Shown: positions 12,379-24,738, counted from the stretch's first letter. The stretch is DNA of 64,000 nt from Toxonevra muliebris (GCA_963691655.1 OY829328.1:73350400-73414399); one strand, 5' to 3'. Notes: generated by a model not told the origin, from the letters alone. A program made the numbers and translations.

Positions 12379-12832
12379 CCCATTCTGGATAGTGATTGTG
12401 CAACGGCAGCAGCATTATTGACGACAACAGAGAAAACTGAAGCGCTTTTTGGACCTACTGATAGTAATGAAAATAACAAGGGACACAAACGTGGAAATTC
12501 ATTTTAAATTACATTAGATTCGTTTTGTTGCTTGTGTTACTTTCCACAATGGCATTTTTCTAAATATTCTAAAAGCGCAATTATTAAAGTGAAAAAATGA
12601 CAACAAACATTTCCAATTTACGTAGTGAACAAACACATGTAGGATTTATTTATAAATTCAAGCTGCTTTAAATTATGCATACTTAATCTTCTTAAATATA
12701 GTTTTTGAGAATTTATTACAAATTAAATTCAATACACTAATCTAACACAAAAAAACGTAGAAAATATAACAATACTCTAGAATGTAATGTAAAATATTAG
12801 TTGTTTATATAATTAAGTATTAAATTGAAAAA

Positions 12833-12892
12833 AATAAAATAAAAATGTAATTCATTAATATTTCAATTCGGCGGAATAAGTTGAGGTTTATT
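12833..12892. terminator. Facing poly(A) signals of TRIAP1 and ZCCHC4
   Basis: AATAAA on the plus strand at 12833-12838 lies 455 nt after the TRIAP1 stop. Its minus-strand counterpart at 12887-12892 lies 114 nt after the ZCCHC4 stop. The two 3' ends would abut or overlap by a few tens of bases. Signals were read from sequence; cleavage sites are inferred. Confidence 0.5.
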
Positions 12893-13005
12893 TCTTACAT
12901 TTATATAACACATACTTGCTTAATTACATTGGTATTGAGTGAAATGTTTAAGTAACTTTGAAATATTCAAAGTTTTTTTTTTACATCTACCCTCAAAATC
13001 TCACT

Positions 13006-15113
13006 TCAAATCTTAAATTTCAAAAGTTTTTCGCCAAGAAACGTTACTTCATCAATATATTTACTACGTTGATTGCACTGACGTTCATTATGACCTGCAT
13101 GCCCACATAGCAGACATGTGATAATCGTATTTTTTCCACGTTGACGTAAGGGCAAATTCATTTCTCGACTATATTTCTTCCACGCTATACAATTCCATTC
13201 GATATGTCCACGTTGTAGACATATCCAGCAGCATTGCTTCATTTGATATTCATGACACTGATGTCCCTCCACTTGAGTGCAGCGTCTACATTCGGTACAG
13301 TGCACGTATGAGGGCTTCACACATACACCGCAATGATGGCAATGACGATAGGTGCAACCATTTTTCGAGGGACACACCCTACAGATGGCACAATGACGAT
13401 TTTCGAGTGCTGTATAACGTTGGCAAATCGAACAATATTTGTACTCTTCCTCCACTGGCAAATGCAAAAGTTCTTGCGGCACATTACTGAAGACACGCAC
13501 AGGTGAGCCCAATTTGCGACGCTTCGCACCAATGTCGGTATATGCATCGTGATTGGTGTAATTGACTTTGTAATCGCACATTTGTAGTTCGGGCATTTGT
13601 TGCTGTATGTAGTGCTCTGAATAGTATGGAAAAATCCAAAATATTGGTAGAGGCTGATGGGGGCGGCAATTAATTTCGTTGTGCTGTCTTGTTATTTTAT
13701 GCAATGTATGTGCTATGGGTTCTGTGCGGCAGCCAAATGGTGGATCCGTGAAGATTAAAATATTTTGAGTGCTGTATGGTTGGAATTTGAATTAAAAATT
13801 TGAATTTTTTGTTTCAATTGTGTCCTCTGTCTTACTTACTCTTTACATTTTAGAAATTTTTTGAAACGTGATTGTTGTTGTTTATCGAAGAAATAATTGT
13901 TACACATATTGTACCAAGCGAATTGAGTATCATCTAAAAAGTAGAAAAAACGATGATCGAAGTCTAGCAGAAAGCTTTGAATATTTGGAACGTTGTGATG
14001 CAAATGTGCATGTAGACGTGGCGCTCCTATGCAAATTACTTTGCTGCATATTAATAAAAAGAAAAATTATTGAAAATGATTGAAGGTATGTTAGGGGGAA
14101 TGTGGAAATTATGAAGGATCTCAGCAAAAATTCACACGATGTGAAAACATCTTAGCTCTTGGTAGAACGTAAATTTGAAGTCGCGTGTAACTGTAAGGCG
14201 GAGTCCACATTTGAGAGTAAATTGCCTTGAACGAGAAACCACAAGTTTTTTGTTTACACCATCAATTTACCCTCAAAAAGACTTTTTGAGATCAGCTCGA
14301 GGCAATTTTTTTTTGCAAATGTAAACTCCGCTTTAGATTTGCTTTTATTTGCTACTCTATTCATATCATTTTCAGAAAAAAAAAGAATTTTAGCCATGAG
14401 AACATTTAGTTTTTTAAGGATAACTCAAAATTTATGCAACTGGGTTATTATTTGCCTACTTGGTTTTAATTATGTATTATTAAAATTTATTAATAAAAAT
14501 AATAATATCATACACACCTGATGTTTAAATCTTGAAAACATTTTGTAAAAAATTTCAATGCTTTTTGATCGAAGAAATATTGAGCCTGCACTTTATCGTT
14601 ATTTAAAGGGCGTAAAAATTGTGTTGGATCTTGCAGTTCTCTCAAAGTAAGATTATTTATGCGCTCGTGGCTTTTATGAATCGAAGCATTTGAATCAAAT
14701 ATTGGAATATTACACGTGAGGCAGTAGCATCTGTTTTTTAGTTCTTGGTTTGCAAACTATTTAATAAAAAATATAGTATAAATTTTACTTATAAATACAA
14801 AAATAAAAGGTGCAAAATTTGAATCGATTACCCTTACTTTTTCATATATTTTTCTGTACGCATCCACTGTTATATTTGTTATCCCATGAAGTTTATAACC
14901 ATTTTGTGAATTAAAATCCTTTACCGATAAATGAAAATTACAATCACGTTTATCCCGATGTGCAGCGCAGGCATAGTAACCATTACTCTCACCATATAAC
15001 GAATGGTAAATGAGTAATGTTGGTCCATGCAGGCAGCACGGATGCGGTTTCAAGTCCTCATCCTCCTGGCACTTTATCAACAACTTGTTGCTATTGGAAT
15101 TGTCAATACTCAT
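13006..15113 (-). CDS. Zcchc4: ZCCHC4-like 28S rRNA m6A methyltransferase
   Basis: The family installs N6-methyladenosine on 28S rRNA in the nucleus/nucleolus. Four exons: 15113-14838, 14756-14518, 14043-13840, 13771-13006; 1,485 nt, 494 residues. The start MSIDNSNSN precedes a GRF-type zinc finger (HPCCLHGPTLLIYHS ... YYACAAHRDKRDC). Next come a second Cys cluster (NRCYCLTC), the PTQFLRPLNNDKVQAQYFFD block, VICIGAPRLH (SAM-binding region) and the catalytic DPPF motif (FTDPPFGCRTEP), then PIFWIFPYYSE. The C-terminal half has dense CxxC/H zinc-binding repeats and a CCHC knuckle (CLLCGHAGHNERQC). Domain order and length agree with ZCCHC4. The DPPF exon boundary was fixed by phase. No key residue appears lost. 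Confidence 0.92.
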
Positions 15114-15396
15114 CACTAAAACTATAAAAATTTGAATTAACCTACATAATATAATTAATATTAACTGTACTATACTTTTCTTGATTGTTCTTAATATTTT
15201 TAAGTTATCTTTATACACTTTTAACTTTTTGTCGGTTTTATTTTGATCAATGTATATAGAAAACGAGATGCGGACTTCAGCTGTTTACAAACGCATGGTT
15301 GCATTTAACTAAAATGAGTTCGATTACATGGGCACAAGCAAAGTCGCCGTAGGAATAGAGTCCTATGTCGATGCTGATGATCAGCTATCGGATAAG
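15114..15396. promoter_or_regulatory. Upstream region of Zcchc4
   Basis: AT-rich sequence that should contain the 5' UTR and promoter of the minus-strand Zcchc4 gene. The upstream in-frame codons from 15218 would add a hydrophobic stretch and look non-coding. No clear initiator was chosen. Confidence 0.35.
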
Positions 15397-16610
15397 GTTT
15401 GGCCGAAGCCGATGCCGATTAACGTCCAGCCGATGATAATACATGAGTGCAGTATGTGGCTGTTCACATTGGCGCAAAGATGAACGTCTGTCTGAAAGAG
15501 AGAGGTAGAAAAAATAGGTAAATAAACATTTATAATAATTTATTTTATGAAAAAGTTCGTCTAACTGATCTGCCAGTTTTTGGCCAATACCAAACCGATC
15601 CCGATAAAAAAGTTCAAAATTAAAATAAAAACGAAATAAGTCTGAAAAACAAGAATATGATGTAGCATTTTTATTATGAAACAGCTGTAATTTTTGTTTT
15701 AAGTACTGTTAGTTTCACATATAAAAAAAACATAGAAAAAATTAGATTTCATGTATACGTAACGCTCGTATCTATACAGTTTTTCCCGGTATTATACTGT
15801 TTTTTAACTCAAAAACCACATACCGTCTTTTTTTTTACCAAAATACCGCGTTTGTACTAAGAAAAAATATACAATTTTTGAATGCAACGAAATTGAAATT
15901 TATCAATCGCAATGCAAAACGTCTGAAAGAACATGGCAACTCGTTGCGAGTTTAATTTTGATATATATGGAAACATTGAAGGTGATTCAGCTCGTCAAAA
16001 GTAACTTGAAATATCCATGCGTTGATTTCTATAACTACTTCATAGCAAATTTTCAAAGCACAAATTCGATACAACGAAAGAAGGAGATATTAAAATGGAG
16101 AGCGAGTGGTTTACCGTTAGCTGCTGGTTTTTGCGTTACATCGTTTAGCTGCTATTTGTGTTTGAAAAATGGTATTTCGTTTTGCGGCTAATTTGCCGCG
16201 GGTAGCTTGATGAAATTTTTTCAAAGTCAAAACGATGACAAATAAATATTTTAAAATAAATGCTTAAAATATATTTCAATATCACTAAAAAGCAATCAGT
16301 TGTTTTATATTAATGATTTTTTTTTCCTATAAAATTGAAAAATTGCAGTCGATACTATGAAAATCACCTTGCTGCTAAATTGTCGCGGCGCACCCTCTCT
16401 TGTAAGTTTTCAGAGCGCTCCCTCCGAAGGGCTAATTTTTATTGAAAAGAATTGATACCGCGAAATATACAGTTTTTTCAATTCAATTTACAGTTTTTTA
16501 AAATTTTTTGTTAAAAATATACAGTTTTTGGTCCGAAAAAAGATACGAGCGTTATGTATGCATTATCATCGGCTGGCCGTTGATTAGGATCGACAACGGC
16601 TTTGGCCAAA
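15397..16610. mobile_element. Nested inverted-repeat DNA element (MITE-like)
   Basis: Two layers of inverted repeats are visible. The inner layer pairs TAACGCTCGTATCT near 15762 with its complement at 16540-16557. The outer layer pairs a TTTGGCCGAAGCCG-containing arm (15397-15442) with 16560-16610. On the right the two layers are contiguous; on the left they are about 310 nt apart. The inside repeats ATACAGTTTTT several times near each end. A 77-codon frame at 15958-16191 has no known domain. No transposase is recognisable, so this is a non-autonomous element or two nested ones. Confidence 0.65.
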
Positions 16611-16708
16611 AAATGTAATCGGCCGGGCTCTAATATTTTCTTTTATTTTTTCGGTGATTACTTTACATTCAAATACTCGACACTTATGCATCACTACTGT
16701 TGGAGTAC

Positions 16709-16768
16709 GCGGTGAGTGCGAAGCTATTTGGTTTTATAATAAATTTGATTTTAAATTGTTTATTTCAG
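16709..16768 (+). other. Putative 5' UTR intron of MADF gene
   Basis: A consensus donor (GGTGAGTGCG) at 16709 is followed 60 nt later by an acceptor (TATTTCAG) just before the MADF start codon. This would put the first, non-coding exon right beside the TIR element that ends at 16610. Confidence 0.45.
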
Positions 16769-16782
16769 AAAATAGTTCCAAG

Positions 16783-18719
16783 ATGAGTGAAGATTTAATT
16801 AGAATAGTGCAAAAGTACCGTAATTTGTACGACCCGAAATATGACAATTACAATAATAGACGCGCGCGTGATGCTACATGGGCGGAAATAGCCAGACAAC
16901 AGAATTCTAATGGTAAATATTATTTTTGAAATTACTGTATTTTACTAGTTTTTTATGTGTATTGATCACGTTTTAAGGCGTAAGACGCAACTGTTGCGGC
17001 TTGAAAGATTAGAAAAATAATATGATGGAAAAAATGGCGCCCAAATAGCATAATCATAAACTCACAACTATGCGTTTCTGAAACGCAACAATCGCGTGTG
17101 CTGAGCCCACCTGATGTAAAATTTGATTTTAAAAGGAATACTTTCTCCCCAACAATAATTTATGGCTCATTCTCATATTTAATCAGGGGTGGCACGTTGA
17201 GTATATTTCGTTCAAGAAGTTGGCCGAGTGTAGAATTTTGCAGTATTCCGCCTTTACTATTTCGTCCATTATGTACTACAAATTAATATTGTGCATCCAC
17301 TAACACGTTTATTTGAACATTTTATAGGAGCGTGCTTAGCAATAAGCGCACTGATGCAGTCAGGATTCGAAAATTTGTCTGCCATTTTTCTCCATATTTC
17401 TCTGGTTTGTGTAAGCAAGATATTAGGGCTCATTTATTTCTAACGTGGAGGTGCCCGGGGTTAAATCTCGACACGCTCAAAAAATCAAAAATGGGAAATA
17501 AAAATATTTCTACTCGGCTTCACCTCTTGGCTGGCAATGGCAAACTTTCAAGAGTGGAAATGCCTAAGAAAAGTTTTTCACTTGTCTGTTTGGATAAAAC
17601 TGTAGGTCCCTTCCATTCTTGTATAAGTATTACTCACACAACATAAATAGCAGCTAAGAGATCAGTCTAAGTCTTCCATGGGCTGTTATGCGCTAATAGT
17701 AGTAGTAGATTGAAATGGATTAACTGTAACAATAAAAATCGAAAAAATTAAATGTCTCACAATTTAATAAAATTGAAATCATTATTTCAGCTAAAAGATG
17801 TAGGAATACATGGCAAAAATTACGAAAGTGTTATAGTGGCGCTTTGAAGCGTCAATCCAGAAAAAAAGGTCAAGCTGCGACATCAGCAACACCATGGCGT
17901 TATGCAGCTGAAATGTCATTTTTATTACCCTTTATGGAAGAAAAACCCTCTCGCAAAAAAAATTCATCTCGCAATAAACTCAAATCTGATATGGCTTTAG
18001 CTAAACGCGATAAACCCAAACCTGATATGGCTTTAGCTAAACGCGATTCGCTGATCACCTTACGTAGGATACTACCATCAAAATATCCAAACGAACCAAG
18101 AATTGAATCTAAAGAAAAAAACGATACCAATTTACGCAAGGTAATTGATACAATCGAATCATCAGAGCAAGAAACTAGGCCGCACAGCCGAATGGATGGG
18201 ACTGACTTATTTTTCCAGAGTATGAGCCAATGTGTGAAGAGATTATCAAAAATCGAACAAGTGCGCATCAAGATGGATATACATAAGATAATAAATAAAG
18301 CTGAAATGCGGCAGCTATTAAAGCAACAAGAAAAAGAATTACATCAGCCAATGAATGTTAGAGCTGTATTTACACCAAGTCCAGTTGCATCACCAACTTC
18401 GTTCATTGAACGTTCATCTCCATCGCCATCGCCCTTTGCATACTCTGACGTTTCATCCAAGTCTCCTTTTTCCTACACTGAAGCTTCATTACCCATTTCA
18501 TCGCCAACTATTTCAGGTGCACAAATTCGACAGCCTTCACCACGTATTTCAAACAAACAAGATTCAGCTCAGCTTCCAAACTCATACATAAAAGATCCGC
18601 CTGCGCCGCTAATGGAATTCAAACATTCAGTAGAAGGAAAAAGCAGTGATAGCATTGTCAACGTATCAAGGACTAACTGTCAGGATGAACCTCAATCTCG
18701 ATTTATGTACATTCAATGA
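16783..18719 (+). CDS. MADF-BESS domain transcription factor
   Basis: Likely sequence-specific nuclear regulator of the MADF-BESS family, which is expanded in flies. Two exons: 16783-16912 and 17791-18719, 352 residues. The MADF domain covers about residues 1-95: MSEDLIRIVQKYRNLYDPKY, ATWAEIARQ, then across the intron CRNTWQKLRKCYSGALKRQ and YAAEMSFLLPF. A BESS-like motif lies at about residues 181-215 (DLFFQSMSQCVKRLSKIEQ ... KMDIHKIINKAEM). Between them is a tandem duplication of about 12 residues (PDMALAKRD), encoded by an exact 26-bp DNA repeat. The C-terminal tail is Ser/Pro rich. I cannot name the Drosophila orthologue. The 878-nt intron carries a reverse-strand copy of the dispersed CTACAGTTTTAT repeat near 17600. 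Confidence 0.85.
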
Positions 18720-20020
18720 TATTTACAATGGGAAACGAATTTTTATATATAAAATCAATAAAATAATAGTTTACCTTACGCAATTTGCACGACTTTCTTT
18801 TGAGCCAATTGGTTTTCCAATAACCATATTGTGTATATATTTCTACAAAATGTACTTTTTACATGCAAAAGTATATAATGAAATCGTTCTGCGTTCATCA
18901 AATTTACCACATTGACGGAAAGAGCTATAATTCGTTATATGGACGGAGTAATACATCGATATGCTCTTTAAACTTCCTGACAACATGCAAGAAATCTGCG
19001 ATTGCAAATTTTACGAGGAAAGACACGATATTCGTTTAGAATGTCCCGACATCTCAGAGATGGTAGTAATTCTTAAGTATTGAATAATATTTATTTGGTC
19101 TACGGGGACGATTAAAAAATGTTGGTCACGTGAACGATACTTGTTGTCCCACAACTATGTAGACATGCCATCAAATTGAAGTCAGTGCAGAAGCTGATCT
19201 AGCAATCAATATAGTACTAGCGCAAACTTCAAATCAATGGCATCGAGCTAGAAGATAAGGAGTCTTTCTATTACCTGGATAACAAATGGATCGAGCAAAA
19301 ACATACGTAGTCGCATGAAGCGAAACCAGCGCACTAACCAAACTAAGAATCTTCAATTCTAATGTCAAATTATCATTGCTCTCGAGATGCCACAAACATT
19401 TTGAAACAAGAATAATTTTTCAATCTGTAACTTCAAGTTTTAATTCCATATTTTCATTTATAACCTATAAATTAAAAATGCTACAACTTTGTGTATTAAA
19501 ATATGACGACTTTATTAAATTTTCCAAAAATAAAAAAAAAAATAAAAATATATTTATTTCACAACAAAAACAGATTGGATATCAAAATACATTTTTTAAG
19601 GTTCTACATTTGAAAGGAAGACACATTTTGAATCCGATTTAAAAATAAAAACCATAAAAAATGCACAAAATAAACATGCAAATTCAGTCTGCACATTGTG
19701 AAAAAAATAAACAAATTTACAAAATCTATCACAATGGATTTTCGAAAATTATTTTATGTATATAACTTAATTATATAGTTTTGTAAAAATTTAAATTAGC
19801 ACAAATTTACTGTAAAAATTAAAATAATAAAGAGATACAAATTAAAAAAAAAAAAAAGACTTAAATCTATTTATATTTGTATATGAAACGAATGCGCACT
19901 TATATACAGTGTTTTTAGTAAAATAAAATTTATGTAAGTATATAAAATATAATTATGCTAAATATACATATATGTTCTTATTTAAATTACCATGTTATTG
20001 GAGCTGTGTAATTAATCGAG
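18720..20020. other. MADF 3' flank, no gene seen
   Basis: Follows the MADF stop. A candidate AATAAA occurs close behind at about 18754. The remainder is AT-rich with short frames lacking domains. Confidence 0.55.
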
Positions 20021-20027
20021 GTTTTTG

Positions 20028-20480
20028 TGTAATCTGAATTTAAAGATTAAACGAAAAATCAAGATTTTTTTTAATTAACTGGATTTTTTGATTAATCTGA
20101 AGATTAATTAATTGAGTAATTGAAGCCTAAATAATGTGGTATGTGAAGTTTAAATAATTAGGCTTCAGCCTAATTAAACTATTAATCTGAAGCTGTACTA
20201 ATCGTGTATTTGAAGCTTGATTGAACAATTAATCTGAAGCTTGATTAAACGATTAATCTAAACCTTGATTAAACGATTAATCTGAACCTTGATTAAACAA
20301 TTAATCTGAAGATTGATCAATCAAATAATAAGATCACTTATCAATTAATCACAATGTATGATTAATCGATTTATATAATAAAATAACGAAAAACCTAAGT
20401 ATTTTCTGAATAATAGAATGATTAGAAATTTAATTACTTAATGAAAATACTTGCTCATTCGATTAATCGAAATTATAAAA
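20028..20480. repeat. Degenerate GATTAATCTGAAGCTT array
   Basis: Imperfect repeats of a roughly 20-25 nt unit combining GATTAATC with CTGAAGCTTGATTAAAC, clearest at 20165-20320. AT-rich and without coding potential. Confidence 0.75.
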
Positions 20481-20674
20481 AATCAAAAACCCCGATTAAA
20501 ATGAACCTCCTACCTATAAGAACTCACTCAAAGATACGATAATATTTTCATATTATTTTATGTGTAATAATAAAAAAAAAAAATAAATTATAACTAAATT
20601 TGAGTGGGACGGACATGCTTAATTGCTAATATATATATTTTATAACTTATCATTTAAGTCAATTAAAAAAGAAA

Positions 20675-20739
20675 TGTACTTTAACTAAACTATACTTTCA
20701 ATGCAAAAAAATTGCGTGACATAATTTAGTTAAAGTACA
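20675..20739. repeat. 15-bp perfect inverted repeat
   Basis: TGTACTTTAACTAAA at 20675-20689 and its exact complement at 20725-20739, with a 35-nt loop. It may be a tiny MITE remnant. Confidence 0.6.
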
Positions 20740-21259
20740 CTTTATTTTTGACTATGATTATGTTCCAATCATTTAAATGGACAAATAAGGCATTTGTTTT
20801 TTAAATAATTTAATTTTTATCTTCATATACAGGGTGTCAGTTAAGATATTAAAAATTAAAAAAATATTTCGAAAGACAGATTGAAGAAATTTTTTTTAAA
20901 GTACTTCAAATATTTGTGAAATAGTTTATAGAGCTAAATTAGACAACTAGAATCTGAAGTTAAGCGTTCGCTAAAAGTTTTCCATTGACGCAGCTGTTGT
21001 GACCCGAAAGAGAATGTAACAAATTAACGCTTGCAGTTAAAATATTCCCTCTCCCCATGAATAGGCTTGATAAACTGTATCGGTTTTACTTTAAGGATTT
21101 CGAAGCATCCATGTCTAACGAAAAATATATTCCACCAGTAAATGCTTGATTGTTTTAACATACAGAGGTGTTTGTTCACTTAAATAGTACATCACAACTC
21201 AGAATGCTCTAACGGTAATTACAACAACCAAGTCTACAGCGGATTTCATCAGAAAACCA

Positions 21260-22130
21260 CAGCGCAGATTCCTGGAGTGATACACAGAATTAGTAGTAAA
21301 GATCCCTTTCTGATTTCCCGACAAATACAACAATTACATGACCAATATAGTGTGGAGTTATCGTCCGTGACAGTACGCAATCATTTGATGGAGTTCCAAT
21401 TGTATGGGAAAAATATTTGCAAAAATCCATTTATGTTTCTTAGGAACAGACAAAAGCATTTGCGAGAGCTCATAAAGAAAAACCGCTGTCATATTGGAAA
21501 AACATCTTACGGAGTGACGAAAGTAATTTTAATAGAATGGGCTCGGAAGAAAAAGGAAAAATATAGATAAATTAAATTAATCACCTGAAGGCCGAAAAAT
21601 TGTGCCTAAAACTTTGGAACAAATTATGAAATAGTTTACTATTTGCGTATTAAAAATATCGAACAAAAAGCCTGTCATCCTAACCTTGGAAAAGTATATG
21701 TTAAAGATATCAAGAATTCAATCCGGGGGCGGTAGTATTATGGTATGGGCAGCGATATCATGGCGTGGTGTTGGAAAGTTAAAGGCATTATGGATCAACA
21801 TCATTATAAGGATGTTCCGAAGAAAAAATGATCTTGAAATAGAGGAATATGCATGATAATGATACAAAGTATAGAAGAATTAGCTTTTTGACTATAAACG
21901 TTCTTTAGTGTCCTCCCCAAAGTCCCGATCTCATCTCGATATATTTGAAACGATGTTGATGTTTAGTGAAACAAACGAATCCTACAAATTTGGGAGAGTT
22001 GTGACGCGTCGTTTATAATGCTTGGATCGGAATACCGAGGGAGCGATGTTAACTATTAGTTGAAAGCCTGACTTGTCGATGTTTACAGGTTACTCGCAAC
22101 AAGGGTTATTTAACCAAATATTAATGAATT
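21260..22130 (+). pseudogene. Tc1-like transposase relic
   Basis: Translations in several frames, broken by stops, show family landmarks: SSVTVRNHLMEFQLYGKN (DNA-binding part), RSDESNFNRMGSEE (second catalytic Asp region), GGSIMVWAAISWRGVGKL (the typical GGGSVMVWG block), CPPQSPDL (CPAQSPDLNPIE region) and GYLTKY near the end. It has many stops and shifts and is clearly inactive. Confidence 0.8.
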
Positions 22131-22544
22131 TTTACTTTAAATGCCTTCTTTTTTTTTAATTTTAATTATGCTGAATATTTTTAATTTATTTTTCATAAAA
22201 AAAAAATGTTTTCTCTTCATACGTCTTATTTAAATAATAAAGTAGATTAAAACTGAAGTATTATTTGTTTGAAGAAATAATATATAAAAATTTTTTTAAC
22301 TTGCTTTGTTTCCTAAGCTTTGATATTTATGTAAACACCACTGTATTTCTTCTCTGCAATACTTAAATCAACTTTCTAGCATACTCGTTGAGTCTGAAAA
22401 CACCTAGTATGAAATTCACTTATATTCGAGGTCTATCCTTACAATGATTAATTCGTGAAAACCTTCTGAGGTTTTATTTACTAAGACAAAATGTTTCTAT
22501 TTCTTAATCCGAATGTGGTCTCTTACATCTTTTCTTTTACAATA

Positions 22545-23030
22545 CGCTATTCAAGGTCAATACATTCAATAAAGTCAATAGAAGGAGGCCAAGGACAGAC
22601 TCTTGTGGAACACCCGCGCTTACATTGAGTTTAGCTGATTCTACACCTCCACAAAGTACATATTATTATTTCCGATCTGATATATAGGACTGTACTAGCC
22701 GACACGCAGTATTAAAGAAACTAAAATTTGTTTTCAATTTGTGAACTAATTTAACATTTAATAGTATCAAAAGCTTTAGACAGTTCGAGAGAGACTAGGA
22801 TACATATTCTATTAGAGTTAATATTCTCTCTAATGCTATCAATCAGGCTAAGCAAGATCGAAGTAGTATTGTATCCATAACGATATCTAAATTGATTAGC
22901 GTTGAGTAAAGAATGTTAACAATTTGATCTTTAAAAATGTTTTCAACTACTTCAGAGAGCGCAGGCAATATACTAATAGATCTAGGCCACCTTTTGGTAT
23001 AGGTACAACACGTGACTTTTTCAAGCAGCT
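22545..23030 (-). pseudogene. LINE reverse-transcriptase relic
   Basis: On the minus strand, fragments in changing frames read ALSEVVENIFKDQIVN, LELSKAFDTI and GVPQESVLGLLLL, corresponding to the RT palm region (LSKAFDTVDH, GVPQGSVLGPLLF). Several stops. Not the same copy as the open-frame LINE at 49863-52121. Confidence 0.75.
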
Positions 23031-23471
23031 GGAGGAAACGTACATATATGTTATTAAAATAGTATTAACGACGCATAAGAAATGATTTTGAATACATTTT
23101 TTTGACTAAAATTTGGAAACTTTAATGCACTGTAAAAAAGATTGTGATAAGGTGGACCAAAGCCCAGCTAGGGTTTTTCTACTATTAACTAATACTTTCA
23201 TATGAGACGAGTTTCTTTGAGGATCAAAACAATTTCTTGAAAATGTCGAAATGTGTAAATTTTCAAAAACACCAACCTTTTTGGTTGGATGCCTAGGAAA
23301 CTGTTAAATTAATTTTTATATGCCAAGCTATCGGTTAATTTTGCAGGCGTTCTACTTAATATTGCAAGTAATTTATTTTTGAGGTGCCTACTTATAAATA
23401 AAATATGTTCATCGTTTATATTACAATATTTGTTTTTGTGAGGTTACTTTCAATAACTAACACCCTGTATA

Positions 23472-23955
23472 CAGGTTTTTATTTAATTGCTAATAAATTG
23501 AGCTTTTTGTTTGTTTTTTTTTTTTTTAAGTATGATTAACTAGTAATACAATGTAATTGAAATACATTATTTTATACATACTTATGTATATAAAAATAAT
23601 TGCCAATATATAAAAAAAAAATTTTTATTTGTTTCGATACATACATAATTCGTTCGAAAATCGTTTTTAAATTCGGTAAATTGTAATATTGATCTAAACA
23701 GATGCCATTCCTGATCATTTTCGCATGCGGCGCAAAATATTTATAAATTATTTGTACTTATACATATTTGTTACCAAGAAAAAACAGAAACAAAGTTAAA
23801 AAAAAGACAAATATTAAAACAAAAAAATTACAACTAGAAATATTTAAAGTATATGTTTAAAAGTTTGATCTTGAACAATTGCCAAACAAATCGAATAAAA
23901 GAATATTTAAACACCGCAGCGCAGTTGATGCAAATCTCTCAAACACCTGTAGTAA
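23472..23955. other. No feature seen
   Basis: AT-rich gap between two mobile elements with runs of T and A. No coding or structural signal found. Confidence 0.5.
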
Positions 23956-24738
23956 TTAACCCATTAAGGACGGGACGGCCGCAATTTCAAAGCTTATTTA
24001 AGTCGCTCCGTTAACTATGAAAACAAACACTTTTCAAATAAAACTGGCTGTAAATTATAGCATATTTTAAGAAGTTTTTGTTCCATACATTTTTTTTCTA
24101 AAGCCAATAATTTTCAAATAAAAAAGGCTGAAATTTAAAACATGGGCTTTATAAAAAAAATGTATAGAACAAAAACTTCTTAAAATAAATCATAAAATAT
24201 GCTATAATTTGTTCAGAATTTTTTGAAAAAGTGCTGATATTTTTTAAAATTTCATAATTTTTAAAAATTAAAAAAGTCGTTCGAAAATTCTAAAAAAAAT
24301 TAAAACGTATTTTTTGATGAATTTTAAGAAGTTTTTGTTTTACAAATTTTTTTTCTAAAGTTCACCCGTTCTATGTAAAAATTCCTTAAAATTTTGAAGT
24401 GACTTTTCTCGTTCAAGCCGCCATTTTGCATATTTCCACGCTGAATTTTGAAACACCAAGTGACACATTTTGAAGTTGAGGATGCATGGACGCACGCATC
24501 TTGATGATTTCATTCCGAAAATAACTTAAAAAACAATTTTTTAATCGAAAAATCTTGTTTTTTGATGAATAAATGAGCATAACTTTTTGAATTTTAATTT
24601 TTTTTTTTCATTTTGACTGCAGATTTCGAAAGTTCATAAAATTTTGCATAAAAAATGATATGGCTCAAATTTTTTTAAGTTAACGGACCCATTTAAATAA
24701 GCTTTGAAATTGCGGCCGTCCCGTCCTTAATGGGTTAA
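23956..24738. mobile_element. piggyBac-like MITE with TTAA duplication
   Basis: A 775-bp unit (23960-24734) flanked on both sides by TTAA (23956-23959 and 24735-24738). Its ends are long inverted repeats starting CCCATTAAGGACGGGACGG and running for about 55 bp with a few mismatches. A second inner inverted repeat (about 24056-24104 against 24153-24206, including AAGAAGTTTTTGTTC) can fold in the left half. TTAA duplication and CCC terminus are hallmarks of piggyBac elements. No transposase is encoded, so it depends on one elsewhere. Confidence 0.8.

Larger units (their letters stand above)
20826..23471. mobile_element. Decayed Tc1-like element with LINE debris
   Basis: Ends match as inverted repeats: TATACAGGGTGTCAGTTA (20826-20843) and its complement at 23454-23471, 17 of 18 positions. 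The left part holds a broken Tc1-type transposase on the plus strand; the right part holds a broken reverse transcriptase on the minus strand. Hence a DNA element that was later invaded by a LINE, or two elements sharing borders by chance. Confidence 0.65.

Noticed and set aside
15114..15218. Upstream extension of Zcchc4 with a hydrophobic N-terminus
   Set aside because: The extra residues precede the GRF finger, look like translated AT-rich UTR, and MSIDNSNSN at 15113 is the first convincing start.
15958..16191. 77-codon frame inside the TIR element
   Set aside because: No transposase or other domain; open length is unremarkable for this composition.
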